A stretch of 64,000 nucleotides of DNA from Globodera rostochiensis (GCA_018350325.1 JAEVLN010000013.1:868001-932000); one strand, 5' to 3'. Positions 12,477-24,290 are shown, numbered from the stretch's first letter. Notes: a model not told the origin generated them from the sequence alone. Made by a program: numbers and translations.

Positions 12477-12626
12477 GGGGGGGGGGGGGGGGGGGGGTGA
12501 AAAGCTTGTTTAGCGTCCCCCCCCCTCCTCCTCCTCCTCCTCCTCCTCCTCCTCCTCCTCCTCCTCCTCCTCCTCCTCCTCCTCCTCCTCCTCCTCCTCC
12601 TCCTCCTCCTCCTCCTCCTCCTCCTC
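12477..12626. repeat. G21 tract followed by a (CTC)n microsatellite
   Basis: Twenty-one consecutive G at 12477-12497 are followed after 20 bases by a C tract and then about 34 perfect CTC/CCT trinucleotides to 12626. In translation this gives poly-Pro on one strand and poly-Glu on the other, so both long open frames here are artefacts of the microsatellite. A short (CA)n run follows at about 12883-12902. Confidence 0.85.
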
Positions 12627-14628
12627 TACCTTTGACCCTACCCCGACAAATCCATTCATCTCATCCCATCTCGATATCGCCACCACCTCCGAAAAGAAGA
12701 ACCAACCCACTGACGACTAACTACTCACTTCTGAACACACTGCTCAGAGCAGGAGACGGACGAGTTGGGGCGGGAGGAGGGGCAGGATCTTCGTTTTCAG
12801 CTTTCACCCCCGCCGCCCCCCCCCCCGCCCGGCCTCTCCAGCCGCCAGCCGACCTTTCTTCGCTGAGAAGATCTTCTCATTCACACACACACACACACAC
12901 AGCTACGAGATCCCTCATACCTTCACATTTCATTTTCGTTGAACTCAATAATTTTTTGGGCATTTAAAAGGACGGAATTTCGATGGGTAACTGTGATTTG
13001 ATATTGAGCCCCTAGGCATGCTTTTTCAACCCCAAGATTCAGTTGCTTTTGTTTAGTAACTACTCATGGTCCTTTTAAATTCATTCGAAACCTTTTTTGA
13101 ATCAGACAGCTTTTTTGAACTTAACATTATGTCTCAAATAGATTTGATGATTCGATCAACAATTTCCTGATCAAAACCATTAATACAAAAATCAGGAACT
13201 ATGATCAATTCATAAAAATTTTAATACCAAAAATTATCAACCAGTTCCCTGTTATGCCGATTAATAAGCTTTTAGATTAACTGACAGAATACTGATCCCT
13301 CAATCCAGTTAGTCGTGAACTCTGATCAGATTTGTGATCTATAGATTCAATGTTGATTTTAAACCGAGGCAACTTGTTCATCACGTAACTGTAACCTTCT
13401 ACATTTTAAAAATGTTCATCAAATGTTCCTTACACCTTCACATACTTCTTTGCATGGCCATATTGAATACACTTTTATGGAATGTAAAGAAGTGTGTAAA
13501 GCTGGAAATGGATGAATAATTATGTATTACACTACCGTATTCTTCTTCACTACAGGCAGTCATAATGATGTTGAAGAAAAGACAGGCAAACTACTGTATC
13601 ACGTCTAAATCACGGTAATATTTGCATTAATATTCCTCTTCTGACCTTCAACGGGAGAACTTTGACCAAAATTTGGGTATCAATAATTAATGTTTTCAAC
13701 CATTTGATTATGCTATTCATTTATACCAAAGCAGGATAATAATTTAAAATATTTATTATTTTGAATAGATGGAAATAAAAACTATTCATTAAATGCTGTT
13801 AAATGTAAGAATTTTTAAATAAAAAAAAGTTCATTTTTAATTCAGAAAAAAACAAATATTGCGCGGTGATCATCTGCCAGAATTTCGCTGCTGAATTTGT
13901 GCCATTTGGCTGGGCTTTAAGCCAATTGTTTTTAACATTTGTGGTCCGTTACTCTGGGGGGTCTTTGTCCGAAAAACAAATCTTCTGAAATTTTAATTTG
14001 AATGAAAAAGTTATTTGCTGCTATAAAGAATTTAGAATAAATTCATCATATTTTTAAAATAATTACGGTATAAATTAATTCAAATTGCCTGTAAGGTGCT
14101 ACAGTAAGTATCCAACGAGGGGTCAAAAATATGGGTTTTTTATGGCAGTTTTCTTAAGGAATTACAAAAAGATAAATTTCACAAAGTTCAAAAATATGGC
14201 ATTTTTATGGCATCGAGGGGTCAACCAATAAAAAACCGGTTTTAAAATTCAAAAGATTTTAAAATAAACCAACTCCATTAATTACACAATTTACATATAA
14301 TTTTGCATTTGCATTCTTTATTAAAATTTTAATTAATTAAATTACCGGTTGCACGATTGATGTAAGCAGCAACAAAACACTTGTGCATGTTTGTAGCATA
14401 ATTTTGCTGTACACGCGCATTTCGTCCGGCGTCTTCTTCAGCGCGAGCCAAACCAACAGAAAATTGAGTACCATTTGTGGATGCTAGGTCGTTTCTTAAA
14501 TTCCGCCACATAGTATAAAAAAGTTATGATTAAAAAACTACGAAAAAGTTCGATATTTAGCAAGTATATATTATAACTTTTTGAAACTTATCAAAAACTT
14601 TGACTTTGCTGAAATGCTTTTTCTACAG

Positions 14629-15470
14629 GGTGACACAAAGTCCTGCACCACTTACTTTTTATCATAACTTTTTTCAAACATAATCAAATTTGACCAAAAC
14701 CAATCAAAATGTACACAAAAGAGTAGAGAATAATAAAAATCAGGAAGTTTCAAAGTGCCCCCCTTTGGAGCGGCTACAGAGGCGGAAACGTGCGGAAAAA
14801 TTTTCGCAGATGGCACGCAGCTCCTGGGCGGATATTTTGTCCAATTCCCGGGGAAGGGAACGTTGAAGCGCCCTCAAATTTTTGTGGGGCTTGGCACAGA
14901 CCCTTGACTCCAAAATTGATCACACAGAATATTTTATGGGGTTAAGTCAGGAGAGTAAGGAGGTCATTCCTGAGCACCGATAAAACCGGGAAAATTGGCC
15001 CTGCATCAGTCCTGGGTTTCTTTTGCCCTGTGGGCCGGAGCGGAGCCTTTTGGAAAATACATTCCCTAATTCCGTAATGGTTAACTGTCCAAGGCTTCAC
15101 GATGCATTTGAGAATTTCCTCCATGTATTAGTTTTTAGTGATTTTGACTCCATTTTCCACACAAATCAAAGAATTGGTAATTCCTCCCCAAACCAAAAGA
15201 GAAGAGGGGTGAAGAGAATGAGTCCAATGGCATTGGAAAGAGGAGATTATGGAGCCCATATTCTGTCATTTTGGTGGTTGTGTGCCGCTTCGCTATGAAA
15301 ATTTAATTGCCCGTAAAAAGTTTGTCCTGCGCTGCGTGCCGCAGGATGACCAGTCGAATTCTTTGAACCCTAACTTTTTTCATCTGTTCGATCGGAAGTT
15401 GTGCTTTAACCGATTAAGCGGGAGAGTAACAATTTGTTTTAATTATAAGGTAAATATTTGCTCAAACTAA
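14629..15470 (-). pseudogene. Decayed Tc1/mariner-family transposase
   Basis: Read on the minus strand in shifting frames, this stretch shows the catalytic-domain layout of Tc1/mariner transposases. In order it has a damaged motif with QDKLF (like DEKLF), HTTTKMTEYG, HPSSLLVWGGIT, ENGVKITKN, and PPYSPDLTP-like residues, the family's PxSPDLNP signature. It then has SILESRVCAKPHKNLRALQR and KGGHFETS at the C-terminus, stop at 14742-14740. At least two frame changes and an in-frame stop where a Trp is expected make it dead. The outer edge CAGGGTGACACAAAGTCCTG at about 14631 is probably the terminal repeat; no partner was found on the other side, so the 5' part is likely lost. Confidence 0.8.
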
Positions 15471-16326
15471 CAATTCCAACATAAAAACTAAACTTTTATA
15501 AAAGTTGCTGGAAAACAAAATGCCTAATAATGAGAAGCGGGAGAGAACAATTTGTTTTAATTATGTAAGGAATAGGCTTGTTGGTTTCAGACCTAACCGG
15601 ACCAAAAAAAATTTGGGTTTTGGTTATCGGTTTCGGTTCCGAAAAGCTCGGTTTTGGTTTAGATTTTTACATTTTTGTTTCGAATCAACATGCGAGCATC
15701 ACTAAAATGTTGAATCCGAAGATTTAATCAAGCAAAAAAGAGAGGTGTTGGAGTGGGGGTCAGGTCGGGGGTTTTACAAAAATTTTTCTAAAATTTTAGA
15801 GGCCATAAATTTTAATGTGTTATTGAACAAAATCTAACATTAGAGCTGATAATTTTGATTTTATATCAAATGCAATTTTAAAAATTTGGAGAACTGTCGC
15901 CAAAATTTCAAACCTAGTCAATTAGATCCGCAAAACATTTAATTTTGTCTAAATATCGTGACAAGAACCAGAAATTAAAACAGACAAAATTCTGTATAAT
16001 TCCGTATTTTAATGGTTGAAAATATTTTGTAATTTTAATCTCAAAATAAAATAGAAAAATAAATGAGAAAATCGATTATTAATTATTTTTTTATTGCTAT
16101 TTCATAAGATAACGGAAATATTCTTCACATGAAAGAAATTTGCAACGTTTTATTTTATTTTTCATTTAAGAAATTTTAAAACGTACGTATTGCGTTGTCA
16201 ACTAAGAAAAAAAAGTTGCTTCCGAAAATATTTTTACTTTTTATTTGTTAAAAACACAAAAAATTTTCCTTAATTCTAATAAAATAACAGAATGTTTTTA
16301 TTTTACATTTAAGCATACATTTAATT
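15471..16326. other. Intergenic: upstream of first duplicated HTH gene
   Basis: Contains a GGTTT/CGGTTT-rich patch (15575-15670) of repeat-like character. From about 16107 it holds the left edge of the 3.2-kb-spaced tandem duplication, which includes the presumed promoter of the HTH gene (ATTCTTCACATGAAAGAAAT, shared with the second copy). No gene seen. Confidence 0.4.
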
Positions 16327-17936
16327 ATGAAAAAAATTCAACAATTAATTTATTTTTGTTTAATAAATTATGTTGTTACATTTCCAAACGACTTATTTGA
16401 CGAACTTTGGCAGACAAATCCATCGAAGCCTCAAGCAAACAACAATCCGATTGAATCTCAGCCAAAAATCAAAGTTTGCCCAATAAATTCACCAAAAATT
16501 TTGTTTTCATTTATAGTTGCTTTTTAATCCGGGAATTTAAAATAATTAATTTAAGGCTGAACCGCACGAGGAACAATTTGATGGAAAATGGCATGACGAA
16601 TCTGCACTAAAAGGAATCGTAAAAGTTGAACATGAACCACATTATGGAGCAGTTAAAGTGGAAGGTGAGCCATTTCATAAGAAAGAAAAATTTCTCCAGA
16701 AATTAATAATTTCAATTATTGGTGATTTTTTAAAAGAATGTTAAACATTTATTTAAATGGGTCAGGAAGCCGATTTACGGGCGTGATTTTCCATTATTAA
16801 AACGGAACAAATTAAAGTTGGATAAAATACTAGGTCAAAATTTGATAATATTCATAAGATCGATTATTCAAAAAAGCTCTCAATCTTTTTTTTTTATAAT
16901 AACACATTTAGGAAAAGACAAAATTAAACATGAATTTGAATTTGAATGGTGGGGCGAGGAGAACGCTGTGTTTAAAGAACAATTAGAGGATCGTGTTAAA
17001 GAAGAAGATCAACACGGACAAGCTCCCAACACTTCTGATCACAAAAAGATTGGAGATGATGATGAAAATTGGTCGCAAGACGAAGACAATTCAACGCCAT
17101 CAGCGGATGAACTTGATCAGAACAATTCTAAGGAAGCTAAGGATTTGTCTGATCAAAATAACTCAACTGATCAAAATGAGAGTGTTGATGAACAGCAAAA
17201 TAATTCCACTGAATGTGAAAAAATTGAGTCTAATCAACACAAACGTGAAATTATTCAAAAATTCCGTGAAATAAAAAACAATTATAAGAAGAACAGAAAA
17301 TATTCAAATAATGAACGGGGTTACATTGAGTCAAAAATATTAAATGGTTTGGGTGTGTATCGCACAAAATTGTATAAATGGATCAAAGAATTGGGTTTAA
17401 ACAAAAACTTTCCTGAGTTAGAAAAACGTGAAATTTTGAAACAATTTGATAAGATAAAAAGCAAATGCAAGAAGGCAAAACTCAGAAACGGCTCAAAGCA
17501 TGAACTCGATGAGAAAATTGCGAAAAAATTGGGCGTTTGTTCCGGTACAATATTTAAATGGAAGCGCAAATTTGGTCTTTCTGTCAGCAATAAAAAGTTT
17601 TCTGAAATAGAAAAACGTCAAATTTTAAAACAATTTGATGAGATAAAAAGCAAATGTAAGAAGGCCAAATTCAAAAACATTTCAATGCGTGAACTTGATA
17701 AGAAAATTGCAAAAAAATTGGGCGTTTGTAGAACTACAATTTGTAAATGGAAGTGCGTATTTGGCCTTTCTGGCAACAATATTGCAACAAAAATTGGAAT
17801 TTTGAAGAAATATGCCAAAATAAAAAGAAAGAATCCGAAAATTAGTAATTGTGACATTGCTGATTTGTTGAAAATCTCAATAAGAAGCCTAAATAGATGG
17901 AAAGCTCAATTTAGAGAAGAAAATGAGTATCTTTGA
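16327..17936 (+). CDS. Predicted secreted protein with four helix-turn-helix units (copy A)
   Basis: Three exons: 16327-16473, 16556-16664 and 16912-17936, about 427 residues. Exon 1 gives a signal peptide (MKKIQQLIYFCLINYVVTFP) and LFDELWQTNPSKPQ, ending QPKIK. Exon 2 gives AEPHEEQFDGKWHDE, then GIVKVEHEPHYGAVKVEG. Exon 3 opens with an acidic part (FEFEWWGEENAV, DDDENWSQDEDNSTP, repeated DQNNS), then four ~50-residue units. Each unit starts near K-R-x-I-L-K-x-F and ends LGV-x-x-x-x-I-x-K-W-K-x-x-F-G-L, a homeodomain-like fold of the kind at the N-terminus of IS3/IS630-type transposases. The last unit ends NRWKAQFREENEYL. The signal peptide followed by lysine-rich DNA-binding-like units suggests a secreted protein acting in another nucleus, but that is inference. 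The donor GTTTGC at 16474 is non-ideal; its position is supported by the frame and by homology to 25887-29519. Confidence 0.85.
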
Positions 17937-19581
17937 GCAAAATTGTAGAAATTTGCCAGCCTCGGCACCACGGCGACGGAAACGATTGTTTGAGGCGGAA
18001 AATTCAGTTTCGATACTTATTAGTGCATTTTGTATTTATATTCCTTGTAAATGCCACATTGTAAAATGCCAAAATAGTCTTAATATGTCTTAGCTTTTTA
18101 GTTGGAAAGCTAAACAAATTCCGTGTACTCGCTATGCTTATTGAGCGTTTTAGGTATTTTTTATGTGTATACCTAAATTATTAATGATCATTGTTAAAAC
18201 AAATTAAAAATTAAAAAAAAATTATATCTTAACCATAAATGACAGATAGTTTGTTTTCGTTTTATTTATATAAAATTTTAAATTAAGGTTGTACCTATTA
18301 TTTTTTGCGTTAAGAACACTTCAACAAAAATTGTTAGGGCTAAGAAAATACTTCAAACATTTCACAATATTAAAAATAAAAGTTTTTTGAGAATTCTGCA
18401 AAATTTATGGGGGGCAGGGAAGGAGTCGGCGGTGCCGATAGAGGCGCCGCCGAGAAAATGAATTTTTGACTTAATTTGTTAAGAGATTTGCAACCAAAAA
18501 TTTATTCTTAAATTCTAAAATTTTTTTTAATGTTAGTCCTATTTCATTTTACTTTCCTACCTTTATAATTTTATTTATATTTTTTTGTCCAGAAAATCAA
18601 ATTCGCTGAACGGTGCCAAAACTGAATTTTCAAGATTTTTTCAAGAATTAGTCTCGACTCGCTCGACTCGCTCGAAAGAAGCTCGAGATTCTCGATCTCA
18701 ACTCCGACTTTTTTCAAGAAAACAGTGCTTTTCTTAGCAAAGATTGCCAATTTTTGTAAAAATTTCTCCGGCGGCGCTTGTCGGCACCGCCGTCCCTCTC
18801 TCATTCCAAAAGTGAATAAAATTCACAAAAAAATTGTATTTTTAAACAATTCTTAACAAAAATGTTAAAAAATTCTAACTATTTTCTCGCCGACAGACAG
18901 CATATGGTCAGACAATGTCCACCATTGAATTTTCTTTTAATTTTTAAAACCTATTTTGAAAAAAAAATTATATTTTCATCAAAAAACTCGACTGTTCCGG
19001 CTCGAGATTTTTCGAGATCCGAGATTTTTTCGAGAATCTCGTCTCGCTCGAACTTAAGTCCGGGCTCTAGTCTCATCTGCAATTCGGCAGGAAGTAAATT
19101 TAAAATCTATTAAATAATTTTATTATGTGTACTTATTAGAAACCAAGTTTATAGTTTTTTTATGTTGGTCTCGAATTTAATATTTGGTATGCACTGCAAA
19201 TTGCAAAATTTTGATTTATTGGCAGATTTGAAAGTAAGTTTTAATTTAAAAATAAAATTTTTAATGCCTATTTGCTGCTATTTTGGCATTTTTAGTGCCT
19301 CAATACATTTAGTGAATAGAAAAATTATTAATTATTATTATTTGTATTTCATCAGATAACGGAAATATTCTTCACATGAAAGAAATTTGCAACGTTTTAT
19401 TTTTATTTTTTAATAAAGAAATTTTAAAACGTACGTATTGCGATGTCAACAATTCATCTAAGAAAAAAAGTGGCTTTCGAAAAATATTTACATTTTATTC
19501 GTTTATAAACTCAAAAAATTTTCCTTAATTCTAATAAAATAACAGAATGTTTTTATTTTACATTTAAGCATACATTTAATT
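17937..19581. other. Spacer between the duplicated HTH genes
   Basis: Holds the 3' flank of copy A, a hairpin-ended insertion (18427-18792) and a CTCGA-rich patch at 18650-18705 and 18985-19075 (ACTCGCTCGA, CTCGAGATTTTTCGAGATCC). From about 19351 comes the promoter of copy B. No gene recognised. Confidence 0.45.
18427..18792. mobile_element. Hairpin-ended insertion (GC hairpin repeats in inverted orientation)
   Basis: A GC-rich hairpin module faces inward at each end. The left module (18427-18452) is CGGCGGTGCC-GATA-GAGGCGCCGCCG. The right one (18768-18792) is the reverse complement form, CCGGCGGCGC-TTG-TCGGCACCGCCG. GAGAAAAT follows the left hairpin and ATTTCT precedes the right one, matching as inverted repeats. 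Outside both, purine-rich G runs (left) and CCCTCTCTC (right) also mirror each other. This is the clearest complete copy of a repeat whose single ends occur elsewhere in the window. Confidence 0.65.
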
Positions 19582-20997
19582 ATGAAAAAAATTCAACAAT
19601 TAATTTATTTTTGTTTAATAAATTATGTTGTTACATTTCCAAACGACTTATTTGACGAACTTTGGCAGACAAATCCATCGAAGCCTCAAGCAAACAACAA
19701 TCCGATTGAATCTCAGCCAAAAATCAAAGTTTGCCCAATAAATTCACCAAAAATTTTGTTTTCATTTATAGTTGCTTTTTAATCCGGGAATTTAAAATAA
19801 TTAATTTAAGGTTGAACCGCACGAGGAACAATTTGATGGAAAATTGCATGACGAATCTGCACTAAAAGGAATCGTAAAAGTTGAACATGAACCACATTAT
19901 GGAGCAGTTAAAGTGGAAGGTGAGCCATTTCATAAGAAAGAAAAATTTCTCCAGAAATTAATAATTTCAATTATTGGTGATTTTTTAAAAGAATGTTAAA
20001 CATTTATTTAAATGGGTCAGGAAGCCGATTTACGGGCGTGATTTTCCATTATTAAAACGGAACAAATTAAAGTTGGATAAAATACTAGGTCAAAATTTGA
20101 TAATATTCATAAGATCGATTATTCAAAAAAGCTCTCAATCTTTTTTTTTTGTTATAAATAACACATTTAGGAACAGACAAAATTAAACATGAATTTGAAT
20201 TTGAATGGTGGGGCGAGGAGAACGCTGTGTTTAAAGAACAATTAGAGGATCGTGTTAAAGAAGAAGATCAACACGGACAAGCTCCCAATTCTTCTGATCA
20301 CAAAAAGATTGGAGATGATGATGAAAATTGGTCGCAAGACGATGACAATTCAGCGCCATCAGCGGATGATCTTGATCAGGACAATTCTAAGAAACATTTG
20401 TCTGATCAAAATAACTCAACTGATCAAGATGGGAGGGTTGATGAACAACCAAATGAGAAAATTGAATCCAATCAGCAAAAACGTGAAATTATCCAAAAAT
20501 TCCGTGAAATGAAAGAAGATTATAAGAAGAACAGAAAATCTTCCAGAAATGAATGGGTTAAAGTTGAAAACATAATATCTAATAGTTTGGGTGTTATTCG
20601 CTCAAAAATTTATAAATGGATCAAAGAATTGGGTTTAAACCTAAACTCAAAGTTTTCTGAGTTTGAAAAACGTCAAATTTTGAAACAATTTGATGCAATA
20701 AAAAGTAAATGCAAGAAGGCAAAACTCAAAATTTCAATGAATGAAATTGATGAGAAAATAGAAAAAAAATTAGGCGTTTCTATCAGCACAATTCGTAAAT
20801 GGAAATGCAAATTTGGCCTTTCTGCCAGCAATAAAATTTCTGATGCAACAAAAATTGAAATTTTGAAGAAATATGCCAAAATAAAAAGAAGGAATCCGAA
20901 AATTAGTAATAGTGACATTTCTGATTTGTTGAAAATCTCAACAAAAAGCCTAAAAAGGTGGAAAGTTCAATTTGGAGAAGAAAATGAGTATCTTTGA
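19582..20997 (+). CDS. Predicted secreted protein with three helix-turn-helix units (copy B)
   Basis: Exons 19582-19728, 19811-19919 and 20171-20997, about 360 residues. It parallels copy A: the same signal peptide and LFDELW segment, then QPKIKVEPHEEQFDGKLHDE, VKVEHEPHYGAVKVEG, an acidic Asp/Asn/Ser linker, and HTH units. The first unit ends LGVIRSKIYKWIKELGLN, the second LGVSISTIRKWKCKFGLS and the third LKISTKSLKRWKVQFGEENEYL. It lacks one of the two internal near-identical units of copy A. Because exon 2 begins GTT where copy A has GCT, the junction reads IKVEP, a perfect SUMO consensus, against IKAEP in A. No stop or frameshift was seen; it appears intact. Confidence 0.85.
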
Positions 20998-22884
20998 GCA
21001 AATTGTAGAAGTTTGCCAGCGGATTTTTTTCAATTTCGATATTTATGAATGCATTTTACAATATCATCAGTAAATTTAAACAGAAATTTTAATACTTGCT
21101 ACGGGTTTTTGCTTTTGAATCATCAGTTGAGCATTTTAGGTTTTTTGTATAAGTATATAAATTATTAGGGTTGCTCGAGAGTTGAAATTTACCGAGACTC
21201 AAGAGTCAAGACCGAGAAATGACACCGAGACTCGAGACCAAGTTCGAGACCCAAAAAACCCAAAAAAAATTTCGGTTCGAGAACCGAGACCGAGATTTCG
21301 AACTTTCTTTTTGCAATTTACTAAAAAAAACTATTTTAGCTCCACAAATTTTCAATAAATAATTTTAAACTAAAACATTACCCATCAAAATACTGCTTTT
21401 TTGTAATTAAGGGTATGCAGGCATTAGGGATGTAATCGGATGTCAAGATGTTTGGAAACCAAAATTCCGGACCCAAAAATGTCCGCAAATTTGAAATACT
21501 TTTGCAAATAATAATTACGAAAAGTATTAAAATTTCCATTTTCTTTAATATGTTTAGCCGGCATCCAGTTAATCCCTGGTAGGCATGTTGAGGGATTGTT
21601 GGACAAATTTCAAGTAAATGTTAAACATTTTTGTTAAGAATAAGAAATTTGCAACCCAAATTTAAAAATACGGTCATTTTTTCATTTTTCCGCACATTTT
21701 ATAAAATGTCGCTGACTCTTTGTAAAAAAAAATAAATTTTTGTTAAAAAGTACGCAAGAAGACTACAGCCTGTCCTCGGCACTGCCAAATAATGTTTTTT
21801 GATATGTTTTTATTTTTTCAGAGACAAAATCAAAATACTATTAGAAAAAAAGGAATATAAGCAATAAATAAAGTACTCAACTTTTTTCTTAAATTAATTT
21901 TTTTTTAATTTCTTCTTATTTACGTTTACTAAAAAAGCTTTTTTTTTTTACTTTTCTACCTTTAATACTTGTTTGGTTTTATTGATCAAATCACTCATTT
22001 TCTCTGTACAAAATAGAAGTTGGCTTGATCTAATTACTTGAGTTGATCAAAAAATTTTGTTCATTTTTCCAAAATGTCTTTGATCAGATTTGCCTGTTTT
22101 CAATTACTTGTTTTCCAGTCCAGCAGCCTATCAAAATATTTTTGATAAAACATAATATAATTAGTTAATAAATAAATAAATAAACTGCCCACAATTTTGT
22201 TGAATAAATGAATAAATAGGCCCACAATTTTGTTCAAATTAATTTTTTTTAATAGTAAAAAAGGGATTTTGATCAAATCACTCTACAATTTATTGGGAAC
22301 AGGATTTTTGATCAAATAATAAAAAGCCGAACCGATCTCTGTTCACCCGTGCATGCTTATCATCCGATCGCAACTGTCTTTTTTTCTTGAACTCCTGTTC
22401 CCATTTTCATTTTATTGGGCGAGACAATGTAAAAATTCCTTCCTTTAATGATGATTGATGTGCGCCGTTCTCGGGAACCACAAAATTCTCAGACAGCATA
22501 AAAGGGCAGAAGCACGCACTTTCGCTGATCTGATCTCGATTTGCGTGACTCTTTTTGTTGCGATTTCCATGTCGACGAAAGTGTTCATTTTTGATTTGCT
22601 GACTACGGAGATGCACAACAACAACGTGATGACAACCTAACTTCTCTACCTCAAAAATGAATTAATTTGTAACTTTTCATTTTAAGGAAATTTTCTAGGT
22701 AGCTTAATAATTTAATGAAATTTATATTGGGAATTAAATTTGTTAATTTAAATAAATTATTATTATAAAAACATTTTATGATTTTTTAACAATTAAATAA
22801 GAATTTTTGTGTTTTTTCATTTTTGTTTCGCACACATATTTGATAAATCTATATCTTTTTTTAATAATTAATTATAAAAGAAAA
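20998..22884. other. Intergenic with CGAGAC-rich repeat
   Basis: 21167-21310 is a patch of ACCGAGACTCGAGACC-type phrases beginning TTAGGGTTGCTCGAGAG, probably a degenerate mobile element; no matching far end was found. 21420-21610 includes another GC-richer stretch without recognisable coding. 22320-22640 is noticeably less AT-rich and has small open frames on both strands (22455-22640 plus, 22616-22407 minus) with no identifiable product. It might be a decayed gene or a regulatory block for the next gene. Confidence 0.35.
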
Positions 22885-24290
22885 ATGGATCTTCTGAAGA
22901 TATTTTTCTTCATCATATTAATAAACTTTCCATACATTGTTAACGGCTGTCTCAGAGCGGCGGACACGTAAGCTGATTTTGTCACTGATAAATAAATTTT
23001 TTTTTTTATTGCTGGATTGAATTAACAAATTTATTTTCACACTAAAAACAATTATGCCTTAAAACATTTTTTTGAAGTAACCTAAAAAAATGTTGGCTAC
23101 AATTTTGAAAAAAAAAAAATATGGTATAACAAGTTACAATTCAGTAAGAGTAAATGCACATAAATAATTTTACTGAATACAAAAAATTTTATCAAACAAC
23201 TATTTTTAGACCTACACCGCTAGTAATTACGACTACAACGCCAACTTATCCTACACGTCCAACGTACCCTACTCCGCCCACAGAACCGACTCCGCCAACT
23301 TACCCTACTCCGCCCACAGAACCGACTCCACCAACTTACCCTACTCCGCCCACAGAACCGACTCCGCCTACAGAACCGACTCCACCTACTTATCCGACTC
23401 TCCCTACACCTCCGACCCCGCCCACACCACCTACTCCACCTACTCCGCCCACACTACCAACTGATACTCCGACCCCACCCACACTACCTACTCCGCCCAC
23501 ACTACCAACTGATACTCCGACCCCACCCACACTACCTACTCCCCCAACTTATTCTCCGACTCTACCCACGCCACTAACTGAACCTCCAAGTCCGCCCACA
23601 CTTCCAACTGATTATCCGACTCCGCCCACACCGCCAACTGACCCTCCGACAATGCCGGTAACGTACAGTAGACGGACCTACAGCACTACAAACCCGTCAA
23701 CTTACAGTAAATTAACTTTATTCATATTTATCTTAAAATAAAGTTATGCTTAATGTATTTTTTTAATATTGAATTATATATTATTATATTTAAAATTTGT
23801 TTAGTGTCTGATGCGATCACACCGGCCGGACCACAAACTCTTTCTGCAAAAAATACCTCAAAAAGCATTGGTACTGTACAATTAATTATTTAAATTAAAA
23901 TAATTATTTATGATAATTTAGCTAATAGTGAGGAGATTCTAGAACAACTTGACGATGTTGATGAGCATTCGAATTTTGAAAATGATGATGTTAAGCTTCA
24001 AGCTCCACTTCACAATGATGGTACGTACGAATTTTTAAACTTTTCAACAATTTCCTTCCCTTTTTACAACAAAAAAAGGCACAAAATGCCAATCAATGAA
24101 AGAAAGTGTGCCAAATTCAGTCTGTCTGCAAAACATTGACAAGAACAGCATGGCACCGCTCATTTACAACGCGCACCAACCGGGCATCACTGCCGTTTCT
24201 GCCTCGTTGCCGAAGAAGCAATGTTTGTGCTCGCGCAATTTCAACATTCACTTCCATCAGTCACATAACAATGACATGTTGGTAAAATAG
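22885..24290 (+). CDS. Secreted Pro/Thr-rich repeat protein with Cys-containing tail
   Basis: Exon 1 (22885-22967) gives MDLLKIFFFIILINFPYIVN then GCLRAADT, a strong signal peptide. Exon 2 (23210-23706) joins in phase and encodes about 165 residues of PTPPTEPTPPTYPT-type repeats. Exon 3 (23805-23870) gives MSDAITPAGPQ. Exon 4 (23922-24020) is acidic (EEILEQLDDVDEHSNFEND). Exon 5 (24079 on) gives GTKCQSMKESVPNSVCLQNI and KKQCLCSRNFNIHFHQ. All these junctions are phase-consistent. The frame then either stops at 24290 (NNDMLVK) or splices at 24281 into the Cys-rich block downstream; I could not fit that last junction in phase. A Thr-dense Pro-rich stretch behind a signal peptide is typical of O-glycosylated mucin-like or surface/secretory proteins. 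Function unknown. Confidence 0.75.
23212..23660 (+). repeat. Coding PTPPT minisatellite
   Basis: CCNACNCCNCCNACN units with nested higher-order repeats: YPTPPTEPTPPT three times, then TLPTDTPTPPTLPTPP twice. Nearly every third base varies while residues stay Pro/Thr, so the protein repeat is being kept while the DNA drifts. That argues for translation of this exon. Confidence 0.85.

Larger units (their letters stand above)
10642..14628. other. Gene-poor intergenic region with poly-C/poly-G and simple repeats
   Basis: No convincing gene is present. 10642-11300 is AT-rich. 11370-12950 is strikingly strand-biased, with runs of C, TCC and G and little else. 12960-13850 is ordinary AT-rich sequence. 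14100-14230 holds two copies of CGAGGGGTCAA with ATATGG/TATGGCA phrases around them, similar to the interior of the foldback element at 9790. A 60-residue minus-strand frame at 14511-14329 is not recognisable. Parts could be a distal promoter or untranslated first exon, but nothing shows it. Confidence 0.5.
16107..21020 (+). repeat. Tandem duplication, two ~1.7-1.85 kb copies 3.25 kb apart
   Basis: Sequence from about 16107 to 17960 is repeated at about 19351 to 21020, including promoter, both introns and all three exons. First exons (16327 and 19582) are identical in translation and the first introns nearly identical. Divergence concentrates in exon 3, where copy B lacks one HTH unit and part of the acidic linker. 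Between the copies lies about 1.4 kb of unrelated sequence with its own insertion (18427-18792). The near identity of intron sequence argues for a recent event or gene conversion. Confidence 0.95.

Noticed and set aside
12497..12967. Poly-Pro open frame (plus) and poly-Glu open frame (minus)
   Set aside because: Both are translations of a CTC microsatellite and C tracts; no splice or domain support.
14329..14511. 60-residue minus-strand frame MWRNLRNDLASTNGTQFSVG...
   Set aside because: Less AT-rich than its surroundings and could be a gene relic, but nothing identifiable and no neighbouring exons found.
22407..22640. Small open frames on both strands in a GC-richer patch
   Set aside because: Neither has a recognisable motif, splice context or signal peptide; kept only as an intergenic note.
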